64,000 nucleotides of DNA from Acanthococcus lagerstroemiae (lineage: Eukaryota; Arthropoda; Insecta; Hemiptera; Eriococcidae). This document shows, piece by piece, positions 11,851 through 22,015 of the stretch. The position numbers and the translations under genes were made by a program. The notes under the pieces were generated by a model. It was not told the origin of the DNA. It made no database searches and was given only the letters and a program-made list of their open reading frames with translations. Numbering within the stretch: position 1 is the stretch's first letter; each line of letters begins with the position of its first letter. The DNA is taken from positions 28,637,538-28,701,537 of the forward strand of contig CM063109.1 in NCBI GenBank assembly GCA_031841125.1. The letters run 5' to 3'.

Positions 11851-12673
11851 GCTGGAGGGAAATATTGTAGGAGTACCTAATATCATCTGTTCAGAATTCC
11901 GTTCAATTAATATGAAACATAGTCTTCTCGAGTATTAAATACATTTATTCTAACATGAGAACAACAAAGAAGAACTTGTGATTTTTATTTTTGTTTATTA
12001 TTCAATGAGAATTGAAATAGAACCAAACGCGTAATGACAATGTCATAAGCAAATTTTTTTGTCAGTTTGTTTTGTCATTCGATTCATTTTTTTATGTCAT
12101 TTCCATTTTGTCAAAGGAGAAAACTGATAAATGGTTTTGTCACTATGAAAACATTTCTAAGTCATTTTGTCATTCTATTTTGTTATGTCTAACAACACTG
12201 CTGAAAAGTGATTTCAAGAGGCTCTTGGTGCCGACCCTAACCCATGTACATCTTCCTTAAAGTTCAGGCTACAAAATGAGCACACAACGAACTCGCTAGA
12301 TGAATTACATAACCGCCAGAGCGCGCTGTGCAAAACTTATGGTAAAGCTCTAGATAGGAGAGTACAATCATCCGCCATTTTGAATCCAACTGCGCCCGTC
12401 AATGCCGAATTGACTACCTGGTACGCTCCGCATAGTCGGATTCGGCATCCACGGGCACGGTTGAAGTCAAAATAGCGGACAATTGTACTTACACGAAGTA
12501 TACAGAGCTCTACTTTTGTGACAACCCTCGTACATCAGGATGGTAACGTTTTTCTGCGGAATTTTTCTCTTTCGCGTGCCGAACCATTAGACATACCCAT
12601 GTCAAGGTATACCAAATCCTACCAAGAATAAAGGAAATGCGCCAAAACGTACCAGAACTATTTAAATCACCGA

Positions 12674-13213
12674 ATGACCGAATGTTGCACCAGAGAACAG
12701 TTGAAATGTACCAAATCTGGCATCATTGGTGTGGATGCGGCTTTAGTCGGTAAAGCGTTAAAGCGGTTAGCCGTAGTTCAGCGGATGGCCCTGATGGCCG
12801 ACGTTTACGCCGGCTCTCTCATCACCGGCGATATTACAATTTTAGTGAGTTAGCTCACCGCACGCCTGAATGGCGCAGATGATAGCACCGTTAGTCATCG
12901 CTGCGAAGGTAATCGATGCTTCGGTGATGGAAGAGTGGGTGTACCAGAACTGGTTTCGTTTCCATTTCCATTTCCAGCCCGCGAGCTCGCGCATTAACGC
13001 CGAATTCGTCGGCGTCCGTAGCGTGGCCGGACGCTCGAAGGATGTACCTAAATTATAAAGAACGCAATAGCGTTGGTCTGTTGAAATAGTTGAAATTTGG
13101 CTGGACTAAAATACGTCCACGGAACTCGAAGACGCGAGTAAGACCGCCGATGTGAAGAAGAGTTTCGGTGTTCTGAACCTGCATGCGGAAAATGCTTCTA
13201 CTCCATGTCCGCT
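12674..13213 (+). other. GC-rich coding-like island, unidentified
   Basis: Three short frames with protein-like composition follow one another: about 59 codons from 12674 to 12853 (containing GKALKRLAVVQRMALMADVY), 62 codons at 12870-13058 (containing MAQMIAPLVIAAKVIDASV), and a stretch ending near 13213 (containing SKTADVKKSFGVLNLHAEN). GC content is well above the flanks. A TTTCCATTTCCAG splice-acceptor-like string precedes the GC-rich part at about 12976. I do not recognise any family. It could be exons of a host gene, a decayed transposase or transferred DNA. No complete gene can be drawn. Confidence 0.3.
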
Positions 13214-13388
13214 CTAGTATAAATATTTATAAATAAGCAAAATTAGCTCTGTTTCCATCTTACAGGGAGGAAGACTAGTCGCCAAGTTAGTTTCGGATAT
13301 CAGTTTGAGCGTAACACCTATGTACCTTTGTGGCACCACGAAGAGTCGTGTTTCTTGAGAAATCGAGCAAATTCTCCTCCCTCCGCCG

Positions 13389-13892
13389 CTAACAGAAGGT
13401 CAGAAAGAGGTCCATCAACATGGATATTTTAAATAAACAAAAACACGCTAAGCAAAAGATCGAAATATGGTGGCTGGGAACGTTCCGCCAAATTTTCGAC
13501 CCAGCTCCGATTTGGTTATCAAGAGAAATGTTACCCTTTGAATAAGCGAAACTGATTTTACAAATAAGATAAAATATCAAAGAACGTCGCTGAAAAGTTT
13601 GAGTTAGTTTATAAATAATTTGAGAAAATCCGAACTTTCTTTCCCTCACTGCCAAACACAAGGTCACAGCAGAGATTGTAATGGGCAAAACAGACTCGTC
13701 AAAAAAATATACTAAGAACGCTATTGAAATAGTTTCTATTTTCAATAATTTCGAGTATTGCATCAAATTTTTGATTTGACCCCTCTCCCGAATCCACTTC
13801 CTCGAATGGTACCTGAGGAAGCATATTAAGGGAATTAACCTCGGAATCGAATATGGTGACCTTGAAAACCTACAAATCGACGAATATCTCAT
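13389..13892 (-). other. 167-codon open frame, unrecognised
   Basis: The longest uninterrupted frame in this part of the window, with a hydrophobic, Ile/Phe/Ser-rich composition and no recognisable domain. The opposite strand of the same stretch also gives protein-like pieces (for example KGINLGIEYGDLENL near 13827-13871) broken by stops, so a decayed gene on the + strand is as likely as a real minus-strand gene. I would not call it a gene without expression or homology support. Confidence 0.2.
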
Positions 13893-14779
13893 AGAAACGA
13901 CCTACTTCTAGTGGCACTCGGAAGGTGGGGATGTAAACAGAAAAATAACCTCATAAACGATTAACTACTTTCTCGAAGGAATGTACGCCGAGGGGTAGAC
14001 ACTGAAAGTTAACAGATAAGTTCAAATATTTTGAAGCCCTATAAATCGACTTCCACCTCGAACAATACCGAAAAGGGAGTTTAGCCCAACTAAAATTCTT
14101 AAGATGAACTCTTATAACCTTACTGAGATGTGAATTGGTCCGCTGGATCGAAAGTCACTAATACTCAAAACGAAGAATTTTTTTCAATTTCTATTTTGCT
14201 AATCGTAATTCCAGTTAAACTTTTGACTGGTGATGATGTAAAGTAATATATAGTAATTTTTTTCTCATTGAATCGACGGTTGATGAGATTTTTATATCAA
14301 TCCGATAACAGGTAAAATTATTATCGGCATGCAAGCCTGAAGAGAGAGAGAGAGAGAGGCGGGGGGGGGAAGTGAGTGTTTCCCCCCCGAATCCGGGAAA
14401 GCCCCGGGGCCAGCAGAGAGGAAAAATCTCAGAAAAAATAAGAAATATGATGTATATACACTGCCTTGATGCACCTGCACTTCAATCATGGAAAGCCAGC
14501 AACCAGCTATGTAAATGGAGCACATAAATTTCCCTCGCTAAAATTTGTTACGAGGGGAGACGCATAAATCTGATGTGAACTAAATCGATGTTAGTATAAC
14601 ATTGTTAGAAATGTGTTAGAGACAGCAGTGAATCAAATAAATGGTAACATTGTTATCAGCATGTTATTGACAAATCTTATATAAATGATTCCTTTTGTAG
14701 GGTGTGCCCATTCACTTTTCCTTCTTCTGTATTCCAGAACGCTTTCGGCTGTTATGCCATCATCAGTGGAGTAACAAAC

Positions 14780-15202
14780 ATGTTTGGGAACATACCAAAA
14801 CAGGAACTAACAACAATACTGACAAACAACAACTACAAAAACAACACAGATGGAGCAGCATACGCAAACATCACAAAAGAAATCATTTACCAATATTACT
14901 GCCAGTTTAATAACAAATATTACGAACAAACAGAAGGCTTAGCAATGGGATCACCACTGTCACCCATTCTAGCCGAAATATACATGAACAACTTTGAAAA
15001 TGACATACTAAACAACAGCAAACACAAGAAAAACATAAAGCTGTGGACACGATATGTAGACGACATATTGATCATCTGGACAGGAACAGACAGACAACTA
15101 GACCAATTCCTTACAGAGACAAATAGCATAAATAACAACATTAAGTTCACAATGGAAAAAGGCAACAAGACCATCAACTACGTCGACCTTCAATACAAAT
15201 AA
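14780..15202 (+). pseudogene. Penelope reverse transcriptase fragment
   Basis: Encodes the palm portion of a Penelope-type reverse transcriptase, which copies element RNA into DNA during retrotransposition. Visible motifs are EGLAMGSPLSPILAEIYMNN (substrate-binding segment) and RYVDDIL, with the catalytic YVDD at 15053-15064. The fingers and N-terminal region are missing, so only about 140 codons remain of a domain several hundred long. The frame ends at 15200-15202. A one-base frame change at about 15188-15200 carries the sequence on into the endonuclease frame. The 5' start given is where recognisable sequence begins, not a start codon. Confidence 0.85.
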
Positions 15203-15945
15203 AAGACAACAAGATACAGTACAGCATCTACAGAAAACCCACCCACACTGACGCAATAATACCCAAAGACTCATTTCACCATCAAAAACACAAAATGGCA
15301 GCACTACACAACTACTGCCACAGAGCAGTCAACATACTAAATGACAACAACCTCAGAACAACAGAAATTAACAAAATTAAACAAATAGCAATTAACAACA
15401 AATACCAACCACAAACAGTAGACAAAATAATCAACAAACTAACTCAACCAAAAAACACAGACACCGAACCAATAACCACAAAAACAGACAAATACGCAGG
15501 AGCACATACATACAAAATACAAAAAATCTTCAACCAATACAACATAAAACTCGGAATCAAAAACAGACCACCTCTGATCAAACAAATAAGCAATGACAAA
15601 ACAGAAGCAAAGGACAGAAACAACAGCAGCGGAGTATACAGACTGGACTGCGAACACTGTGACATGACCTATATCGGAGAAACAGGCAGAAAATTCACAA
15701 CCAGAATCAAAGAACACGAAAAATCACAGAAGCTAAATGATGACAAATCACTGTTTGGAAAACACTGCAATGACCAAGGACACAACAATGACAAATTGAC
15801 AGAAAAGTACAAAATCCTACACACAGAAAACAACACAAGAAAAAGAAAATTAAAAGAACAACTAGAAATAATAAAGGCAAAAACAAAACAAAACAACCTA
15901 ATAATACAACAACTAACTTCCAAAGTGAGAACTTATTCCAACTAA
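15189..15945 (+). pseudogene. Penelope C-terminal region with GIY-YIG endonuclease
   Basis: Continues the reverse transcriptase in the next frame (thumb/connection text with KPTHTDAIIPKDSFHHQKHK at about 15235-15293), then a GIY-YIG endonuclease. The signature is GVYRLDCEHCDMTYIGETG at about 15633-15690, followed by RKFTTRIKEHEK, which fits the family pattern of G-x-Y, Y-I-G and an Arg. GIY-YIG nucleases nick the target DNA for Penelope insertion. The domain itself is uninterrupted to the stop at 15943-15945. Separation from the RT by a frameshift makes the copy non-autonomous. Confidence 0.85.
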
Positions 15946-16672
15946 TAACATAACACCCACATATTGAACAGACTGCACAACCACAGACAACCAATCAGAG
16001 CACACAACCAATAACAATAACCACTGATCGGACAGACTGCATATTCACAGACAACCAATAGGAACGCAATACTAAACAGGCTCACCATACGGTACTACCC
16101 TCGACTATAACTACAGGACCACAAGAGACAAGTCTCATTTAGGGTACTCCACTGATGATGGCATAACAGCTGAAAGCGCTCTTGAATACAGAAGAAGGAA
16201 AAGTGAATTGGCACACCCTACAAAAGGAATATTACCAAGTTCACTCACACTCCAAAATGGACACTTATATAAATGAAATCGTTGTTAGTGTAACACTGTT
16301 TGTAAGAAAAAAGTGTTATAGACAGCGGTGAATTGGATAAGGTTAACTTTGTCATTGACATGTTATTGACAAACTTGGTGTAAACTAAATCACTGTTAGT
16401 GTAACATTATTTGTTAGAAACGAGTTAGAGACAATATGGCGAATCAGATAAATGGTAACATTGTTATTGAGACGTTACTGACTGATCTGGTGTAAACAAA
16501 ATCACTAGTGTAACATTGTTTGTCAGAAATCTGGTGTAAATTTTCACTAGGTTTGCCGGTAACATGCCATAATAATGTTACCTACTATTTATCTGATACA
16601 CCGCTGTCTAGCACATTTCTAACATGTTACACAAACAGCAATTTAGTTTACCTATACCAGATTTATCAGTAT

Positions 16673-17095
16673 GGGTGGCTCTGTGGCATAGTGGTAAGAA
16701 CTCGGCTTCCTAATACAAAGGCACCGGGTTCAATTCCCAAAGCCGGCATCGTTATCAGTAATGCAAGAAAGAACTCGTCACACATTCCAACACCGCATTC
16801 TGATAACGTACACAGAGTCACAACCACTTACAGCAGAGGCTTCCGAGAGGTGTGTAATCGGTCGCCAGTATCTGAAAGCTGTAAGTGGGTAAGGCGCTAT
16901 TTGCCGGTGCTCGTTGAACTCACCGTCATAAACCACGGGGCTAGTGAATACGGGTATTCGACAGGAAGATAGCGCAGTTGATTTAGGCCGATTCCCGGCA
17001 AGAAGAGAAGAGGGCTAGGGCAGCCCTGGGAGGCTCTCCGATGTCCCTGAGGTAATGCTCAAAGGGGCGGTTCCAGGGCTCGGGTGAGAGCAAAT
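16673..17095 (+). mobile_element. tRNA-headed SINE, long subfamily
   Basis: Begins with a tRNA-like head: an A-box-like TGGCATAGTGG and a B-box GGTTCAATTCC near 16729. A unique middle of about 230 bp follows. The 3' part (about 16990-17090) contains AGAGGGCTAGGGCAGCCCT and CCAGGGCTCGGGTGAGAGCA, shared with the SINE at 18931-19133. The Pol III boxes imply transcription from its own head. No clear target duplication is visible. Not a functional tRNA gene, as no acceptor stem closes. Confidence 0.75.
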
Positions 17096-17432
17096 GAAAA
17101 GAGAGAATGTATCAACAATGTTACCTTTTATTTGACTGATGGTGGATTTCCACCGCTGCCAGCGAACTATGTTACCACTAACAGTAGTTTCATTATGTTG
17201 TTAGTTAGAAATGTGTTAGTGATCAGATAAATGGTAACACTGTTATCGGCATGTTACTGACAAACAGGGGCATTGCAACTTGAAATTTACCCGTGTAGTG
17301 CTCGGAGTTTTTTCTAAACACAGTAGTATAAAAAAAATTTCAAAGGGGCTAAAGGCAGGTGGAGGTAAGATACTCAAACAGCAATTTTTTTCGATCGAAA
17401 ATGGGGCAAATACAACATAGTTTTCTAAGATA

Positions 17433-17895
17433 ACACTACTGAACAAAATGAAATTTTTTGTTTGCACAACGCATTTAAGGAGGTGATTCTTGAGTACTTT
17501 TCAACGCTGAATACAGTGCCGTCGGGCGTTTTTCTCTATCACGTCTAGTTTTTCTGATCAAAAACTATAAAAAATTCAACTAAATGTGTTCAAAAAGTGG
17601 TTTAGGAACTGAATGTGGTCACACTGATTCGTGTTGTTGTGTGTTGCGGTCGTGTGTAGTGGTGTGTATTCCGTCTGTTTGTTTTCTGTTATTGTGGTCT
17701 GATAACACTGATAATATCAGACAGTGGTACCGTTTATATCGATGCAAAAACAAAATGGAAACGAATTTCAGTCGTTCAGAACTCCGAATTGTGACGTGAT
17801 AGAGAAAAATGGGTCGCAGTATCGTGTTCAGCGTTAAAAAGCACCTCAGAATCACCTGGCGAAATGCATTGTGCAAAATAGTTGTTCAGTAGTGT
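17433..17895. mobile_element. MITE with ~115-bp terminal inverted repeats
   Basis: The left end ACACTACTGAACAA is mirrored by TTGTTCAGTAGTGT on the right. The inverted match continues imperfectly for about 115 bp, through GGTGATTCT, CAACGCTGAA and TTTTTCTCTATCACGTC. The centre is a short GT-rich segment with no coding capacity. It lies within the ~115-bp array. Confidence 0.8.
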
Positions 17896-18420
17896 AATTA
17901 AGGTAAAACGATATTTATTTCATGTAGTGCTCCAGCCTGTGAGCTCCACCATGCTTGCCGCCACTGCTTACAAATGTGTAATGTAAACTAAATCGTTGTC
18001 AGTATAACATTATTAGAAATTAGAGACAGCAGTAAATGAAATAAGTGGTAACACTGTTATCAGCATATTATTGACAAATCTGGTGTAAACTAAGTTGCTG
18101 TTAGTGTAACATTGTTAGAAACGTATTAGAGACAGCAGTGAATTAGATAAATAGTAACACTGTTATTAGCATGTTATTGACAAATCTGATATAAATGAAA
18201 TCACTGTTAGTGTAACATTGTTTTTAAGAAATGTGTTAGACAAGGTGAATTGGATAACTGGTAACATTATCACAACAAGTTATTGACTAATCTAATGTAA
18301 ACTAAGTCACTATTGGTGTAACACTGTTTGTTAAAAACGTGTTAGAGGCAGATAAATGGTAACACTGTGATATAAATGAAATCACTGTTAGTGTAACACT
18401 GTTTGTTAGGTTAGGTTCAG

Positions 18421-18917
18421 CACCCAGTGTAAGAAGTGTAACCCTAACGAACAGAGCTATTATCTCGAGAATGAATGCGGTTAACAGAAAACTGAAAAGA
18501 ATATGCCTTGTAGCCAATAAAATTTCCCCTCAGGTGAGCTCATTTTTATCGAAATTTGAGTGATTTTCTTTTTCGCATAAAAATAATATCGCATCGTTGT
18601 TGTTGTTGTTTGCCTGGGCCGAATTAATGTTAAAATTTCGGACTTATTACTGACTGCGTAAAAAGATCAACAAGTTTTACAAGACACAGATAGACATATG
18701 GACTTCAAATTTGGCAAGGTTACTTTATTTTATGCTACGAATCAGTATATCGCACCATCAACCAACATTTTTTATGACTAATAGGTTTTCGAGCAACATG
18801 GCGTTATTACCCACATGGCATTCATATCGCCGCAGGTGCCTTATTAGTACAGACAGCAACGTCGTGCGCAGTACGTTCCATTCCAATTTCTGGGTCCTGC
18901 CGTTCCTATTCCTCATC
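18421..18917. other. Non-coding stretch before the SINE
   Basis: No gene is recognised. Contains a short GTTGTTGTTGTT run near 18597. Two tandem TTAGG units at 18406-18415 are too few to be telomeric. May belong to the promoter-distal upstream of PTRHD1. Confidence 0.35.
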
Positions 18918-18930
18918 AGGCTTTCATAAA

Positions 18931-19133
18931 GAGGTCTGGTTGGCCGAGTGGATAGCGCGTTGGTCTCGGAATCCGGAGGTCCCGGGTTCGATCTCACGTA
19001 GCGACTCGCCAGATATCGGCCAGAAGTGAAGAGGGCTAAGAGAGCCCTAGCACCGCCTCCCCGACGTCTCTGAGGTAATTCTCGAAAGGGCGGATTCCAG
19101 GGCTCGGGTTGAGAGCAAATTAGAAAAAAAAGG
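18931..19133 (+). mobile_element. tRNA-headed SINE with 13-bp target duplication
   Basis: The head has A-box TGGCCGAGTGG and B-box GGTTCGATCTC with spacing typical of a tRNA. The body contains AGAGGGCTAAGAGAGCCCT and CCAGGGCTCGGGTTGAGAGC, and the 3' end is a short A run. Identical 13-bp repeats AGGCTTTCATAAA flank it (18918-18930 and 19134-19146), direct proof of retroposition. It shares its 3' domain with the SINE at 16673 but has a different tRNA head and lacks the long middle. It lies about 200 bp upstream of the PTRHD1 start codon. Confidence 0.9.
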
Positions 19134-19191
19134 AGGCTTTCATAAAAGAAACAGTTCTACCGATTGAATCAGCTCGCCTAATTATGATTGG

Positions 19192-19280
19192 TCGAACACA
19201 TGGCGATGTACACTTGCCAAAGTGGCTACCCAGACACCGCACCCCTGGCCTCGGAAGCTACCCTTCCGAGTATCGAGAGC
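19192..19280 (+). repeat. ~105-bp SINE-like repeat, diverged copy 3
   Basis: Shows CATGGCGATG, TGCCAAAGTGGCTACCCAGA, CACCGCACCCCTGGCCTCGG and CCTTCCGAGTATCGAGAGCG. It is the most diverged copy and ends about 48 bp before the PTRHD1 ATG. It may therefore be part of that gene's 5' UTR or promoter. Confidence 0.65.
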
Positions 19281-19327
19281 GTTCAACAGTTTAATGTGGT
19301 GATTCTGTTCCAGATCCAGAGGGCTAA

Positions 19328-19516
19328 ATGGCATCCACCATTGTACAGTACGTTTTGGTCCGCGGGGACTTGATCCGGACGTTGAAATGGCCTCTGGGCG
19401 CGGTGATCGCTCAAGCGTGCCACGCGAGCGTCGCCGTCATCCAGCTGCACTACTCGGACGATCTTACCCAGAAGTATTTGCAGGATCTCGACCATATGCA
19501 CAAAGTGGTACTCGAG
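19328..19516 (+). CDS. PTRHD1: PTRHD1 exon 1 (peptidyl-tRNA hydrolase domain protein)
   Basis: First coding exon, 63 codons from ATG at 19328 to GAG at 19514-19516, followed by the donor GTACGTG (GAG/GTACGT). The product resembles animal PTRHD1 (C2orf79 in human), a small protein of the PTH2 fold. PTH2 enzymes release peptides from stalled peptidyl-tRNA, though catalytic activity of PTRHD1 itself is less certain. Diagnostic text is VQYVLVRGDLIRTLKWPLGA, then AQACHASVAVIQ (the PTH2 helix signature) and HMHKVVLE at the exon end. This start gives an N-terminus directly before the PTH2 core, shorter than human. An upstream TAA (19325-19327 in frame) excludes a longer exon. The splice is phase 0 and joins exon 2 at 38682. 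CDS is GC-richer than the surrounding repeats. Confidence 0.93.
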
Positions 19517-20750
19517 GTACGTGTACACGTATATTTGTCGTCATCGTCGCATCGCTCTTCATGTCTGTATGTCATTTCGCTCAACACAGCGAAAACAGGT
19601 TAACCTTAGAAAAAATAACACACAGGTAGCGCAAACGACGTGGGTAATGTTTATTTTCGTCGCCGCCGAGCGTCGAAAGGAGAAGTGGAATGCGAATTCG
19701 CGTTCGAGAAAAAAGAAATAAATACAAATATACGGTACTTGATACCTCTCTCAAGTTGCAACCTCGCTAACGAAAATAAATTGGTCAAATAATCGTTTCA
19801 ACGTGCGGTCGATGGTCGAATTCGAGCAAAAAAGAAACAAACACTCGAGGTTGCGAGGGAGTTTTTCAGTTTTCGAACAGCCCCCCCCCCCACACACGTG
19901 AATTCCCGACATGAACGAGCCGACGAATGTTAGAATTTTTCCGCTCGACTGAATTCGTACACTGATGTTGGAATTCGAGGAACAAAGGTCACTCAATTCC
20001 AATTTCAATTACAATTCGTTTTTTCAAAAAAAAACAAGATAACTTGCCTACTGCACTGCCGATTATCTGTTTCCAACTGTTGTGTACCTTTGCATGTACA
20101 CGTAAGTCGATTTCTTTACATGGATCTGTCTCGAGTTTATACGTGTACAAAAAGGTGACCTGTAATCTAACTTTAGATGCTTAGTTTTTGACTCCCCCGT
20201 CTCCCCTTCCAACCTCATGAAGGCGAGGATGAAGGATTTCATTTTCTTCTTCAATTGATGATGCTGCCTTTTGTTACGCTATTGTCTAGTGTTTACTTTG
20301 ACTGCTTACTAGTTAATCCGAACATTTTGGAAAACGAACAACAAGGCCAAAAAACCAGACGGCTATCGAAAATCGATCAATACAAAACAAGTAAAGAACA
20401 CAAACAGATACCATTAAAAACGACCAAAGACGATGAAGTAGAAAAAAATTCCATAAACGACCTAATTTGACTTAGAAAATGATACCCGAGCAAAAATCGA
20501 ATTAAACGTGCGCATGACCAAATTTCACTTGCCGGAGTCGGACACTGGGCACCGAGGGGCAGTATGCCCAGCAAAAACAATTCAGCCTTCTATCTGAAAA
20601 CAACAGGGACCCTAGGGAATGACGGAAATCATAATCATATTTTGGAAAACCACACCCCATTTCAACTGGCAGTGCTTGGCTACTGAGGAAAGGTTCGCTG
20701 AATTCGAGAATGCCCTCCCCCAAAGATATGTAGGGATTATCGGCTTATCA
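19517..20750. other. Intron start, nothing recognised
   Basis: AT-rich with a C-run plus CA repeat near 19881-19899. No repeat family or coding region could be identified. ORFs of 60-90 codons overlap on both strands and look random. Confidence 0.4.
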
Positions 20751-20754
20751 GAAA

Positions 20755-20990
20755 TGAAGGGTAAAGAATCAAAACTCACATTTGCCATTTTACTTCAAGG
20801 GTGCAAATATGTAAAATACTGTACACGGGTGCAGGAATATCGTTGCTACGCCTGTGAATGTGCGATATGTATAACATACTCCATGTTCACAGGCGCAGCA
20901 AAGATATTCCTGCATGCGTGTACAGTATTTTGCCTATTTGCGCCCTTGAAGTAAAATAGCGAACGTGAGTTTTGATTCTTTACCCTTCAA
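20755..20990. mobile_element. Near-perfect hairpin MITE (family A)
   Basis: The whole 236 bp folds on itself: TGAAGGGTAAAGAATCAAAA at the left is mirrored by TTTTGATTCTTTACCCTTCA at the right. The inner arms GGAATATCGTTGCTACGCC and GGCGCAGCAAAGATATTCC also pair. No coding capacity. A partial arm recurs at 49230-49300. Transcripts would form double-stranded RNA. Confidence 0.85.
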
Positions 20991-21239
20991 ATAAAAAGAA
21001 AGAGCGAATGTTTAGTAGTCAGGAAAAATGGATACACATTTTACCATTTTAGGGAGACAGTGGGATGCAGGAGGGTAGGGTTTTATACTGATAGAAGGCA
21101 CAACAAACAAATTTTGGAATTAAAACGATTTTCGGAATGACTAGCAATGTTAAAACTGAAAATCAGCGAGAAAGAAAATATTTCTATATTTCAAGTCTAT
21201 ACCCCTAACCTCTTAGCTTCGAAAGAAGAATGCAATAGT

Positions 21240-21370
21240 ATATTACACTGCAAGGATTGAAAGCGAGCTTTATCACGCCGAGTGAGACTGTTAGCGGAGC
21301 GAGCCGAAGGCGAGTGAAGCTAGTCGTGCGGAGGCGTGATAACTCGCTTCAATCCTTGCATTGTAAGATA
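21240..21370. mobile_element. Small hairpin MITE
   Basis: TGCAAGGATTGAAAGCGAG and TTATCACGCC on the left are mirrored by GGCGTGATAA and CTCGCTTCAATCCTTGCA on the right. The loop contains GCGGAGCGAGCCGAAGGCGA. About 130 bp, non-coding. Confidence 0.8.
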
Positions 21371-21589
21371 TTCTGTAATACAAATGCATCGAACAGCTGA
21401 TTGCACACATCTGTGAAAGAAAAATACGTGACGTCATATTTTTTCAGTCCTTTTACAAGTCCTAGGACTGAAAAGAGTCTTCTGCGCATGTGCCGTAGCA
21501 TTTACAAACGCAGCTGCGATCTATCGTGATAACGTGAACTTTCAATCTGCAAAATGAGACTGTTAAACCGTTGTTTTGATGCATGTGTA

Positions 21590-22015
21590 ATACAAAACAC
21601 TTTTATGACCTCCTTGGAGATAGCTTCAGAACACACAAAAGCAAGTACAACATCATAATGGGGGACTTCAATGCCAAAATAGGCAATCAAGGAAATTTAG
21701 GAATAGATCCATGGGTGGTAAGATCCTCAAACCAAAATGGTAGCAGACTGATTAAGTTTGCAAATGAACATAACCTCAAAATAGCGAATACATTTTTCCG
21801 AAACGGAACTAACAATAGATGGGCATGGAGATCACCTGATGGGAAAACAAGGAATGAGATAGACCCAAGTTTTACTAACATCAGTGTGATCTCTACATTC
21901 CAGTTCGCTGCTGACCACAGACCAATCAAATGCTAACTAAAAATCGCCTCAAAAGAAAAACCTAAAACAATTAAAAAAAACACTCATAGACGAATTCGTT
22001 CACAAATGGATTCCA
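21590..22015 (+). pseudogene. RTE LINE endonuclease fragment
   Basis: Encodes part of the APE-type endonuclease of an RTE-like non-LTR retrotransposon. Motifs are YNIIMGDFNAKIG (catalytic D/N loop), NGSRLIKFANEHNLKIANTF, WAWRSPDGKTRNEIDP, and DHRPIKC (the C-terminal D-H pair). A stop follows KC at about 21933, with homologous text (LKIASKEKPKTIK) continuing after it. Both 5' and 3' parts are missing. The family is the same as the RT at 22780-24640 but the strand is opposite, so this is a separate insertion. Confidence 0.85.

Larger units (their letters stand above)
6838..11888. mobile_element. 5-kb element with long (~480 bp) inverted ends
   Basis: The left end (ATGATATTAGGTACTCCTAC) is the inverse of the right end at 11870-11888, and the match continues inward for roughly 480 bp (about 6838-7320 against 11390-11888). 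Each arm carries a copy of the ~105-bp SINE-like repeat, a segment ending in a TTTGTAGCAAATATTC-type motif, and a unit of the CAGCAAACGCATTC array. No flanking target duplication is visible. The interior (8.5-11.3 kb) has no recognisable transposase, so this is either a non-autonomous long-TIR element or two inverted copies of a shorter one. Confidence 0.65.
14690..16235 (+). mobile_element. Penelope-like retroelement with inverted terminal repeats
   Basis: The left flank (GGGTGTGCCCATTCACTTTT at about 14700) is the inverse of the right flank ending near 16227 (GTGAATTGGCACACCCTA). The inverted match covers about 75 bp and extends a few bases into the adjacent TTCCTTTTGTAG. Between them lie reverse transcriptase and GIY-YIG endonuclease frames in the order typical of Penelope elements. 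Inverted partial terminal copies at the 5' side of truncated Penelope insertions are a known feature of the class. The copy is 5'-truncated and has a frameshift. It is inserted inside a unit of the ~115-bp array. Confidence 0.85.
14566..18420. repeat. ~115-bp repeat array with strand switches
   Basis: Units carry GTAAACTAAATCACTGTTAG, TGTAACATTGTTAGAAA, GTGTTAGAGACAGCAGTGAA and GCATGTTATTGACAAATCTG. Direct units lie at 14566-14690, 16262-16540, 17190-17275 and 17960-18420. Inverted units lie at about 16555-16670 and 17107-17180. The Penelope element, a tRNA-SINE and the MITE 17433-17895 interrupt it. The strand switch suggests inverted subterminal repeats of a DNA element rather than a simple satellite. 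Confidence 0.75.

Noticed and set aside
12740..13060. Recent bacterial gene transfer
   Set aside because: GC-rich, but no recognisable bacterial protein, no long frame, and splice-like strings are present. Not enough evidence.
13389..13892. A confident minus-strand gene
   Set aside because: No recognisable domain, biased hydrophobic composition, and protein-like pieces also occur on the opposite strand.
15188..15202. Programmed frameshift between Penelope RT and endonuclease
   Set aside because: Penelope proteins are normally one frame. The single-base change in a truncated copy is best explained as decay.
15439..15994. Cys/Phe-rich minus-strand ORFs
   Set aside because: Antisense shadows of the Penelope GIY-YIG region.
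16673..16752. tRNA gene
   Set aside because: Has A and B boxes, but no closing acceptor stem, and continues into a SINE body shared with 18931-19133.
18403..18417. TTAGGTTAGG, the insect telomere repeat
   Set aside because: Only two units, inside a repeat of different origin. Not a telomeric tract.
18931..19005. tRNA gene
   Set aside because: tRNA-like head of a SINE with a 13-bp target duplication and A-rich tail, not a free tRNA.
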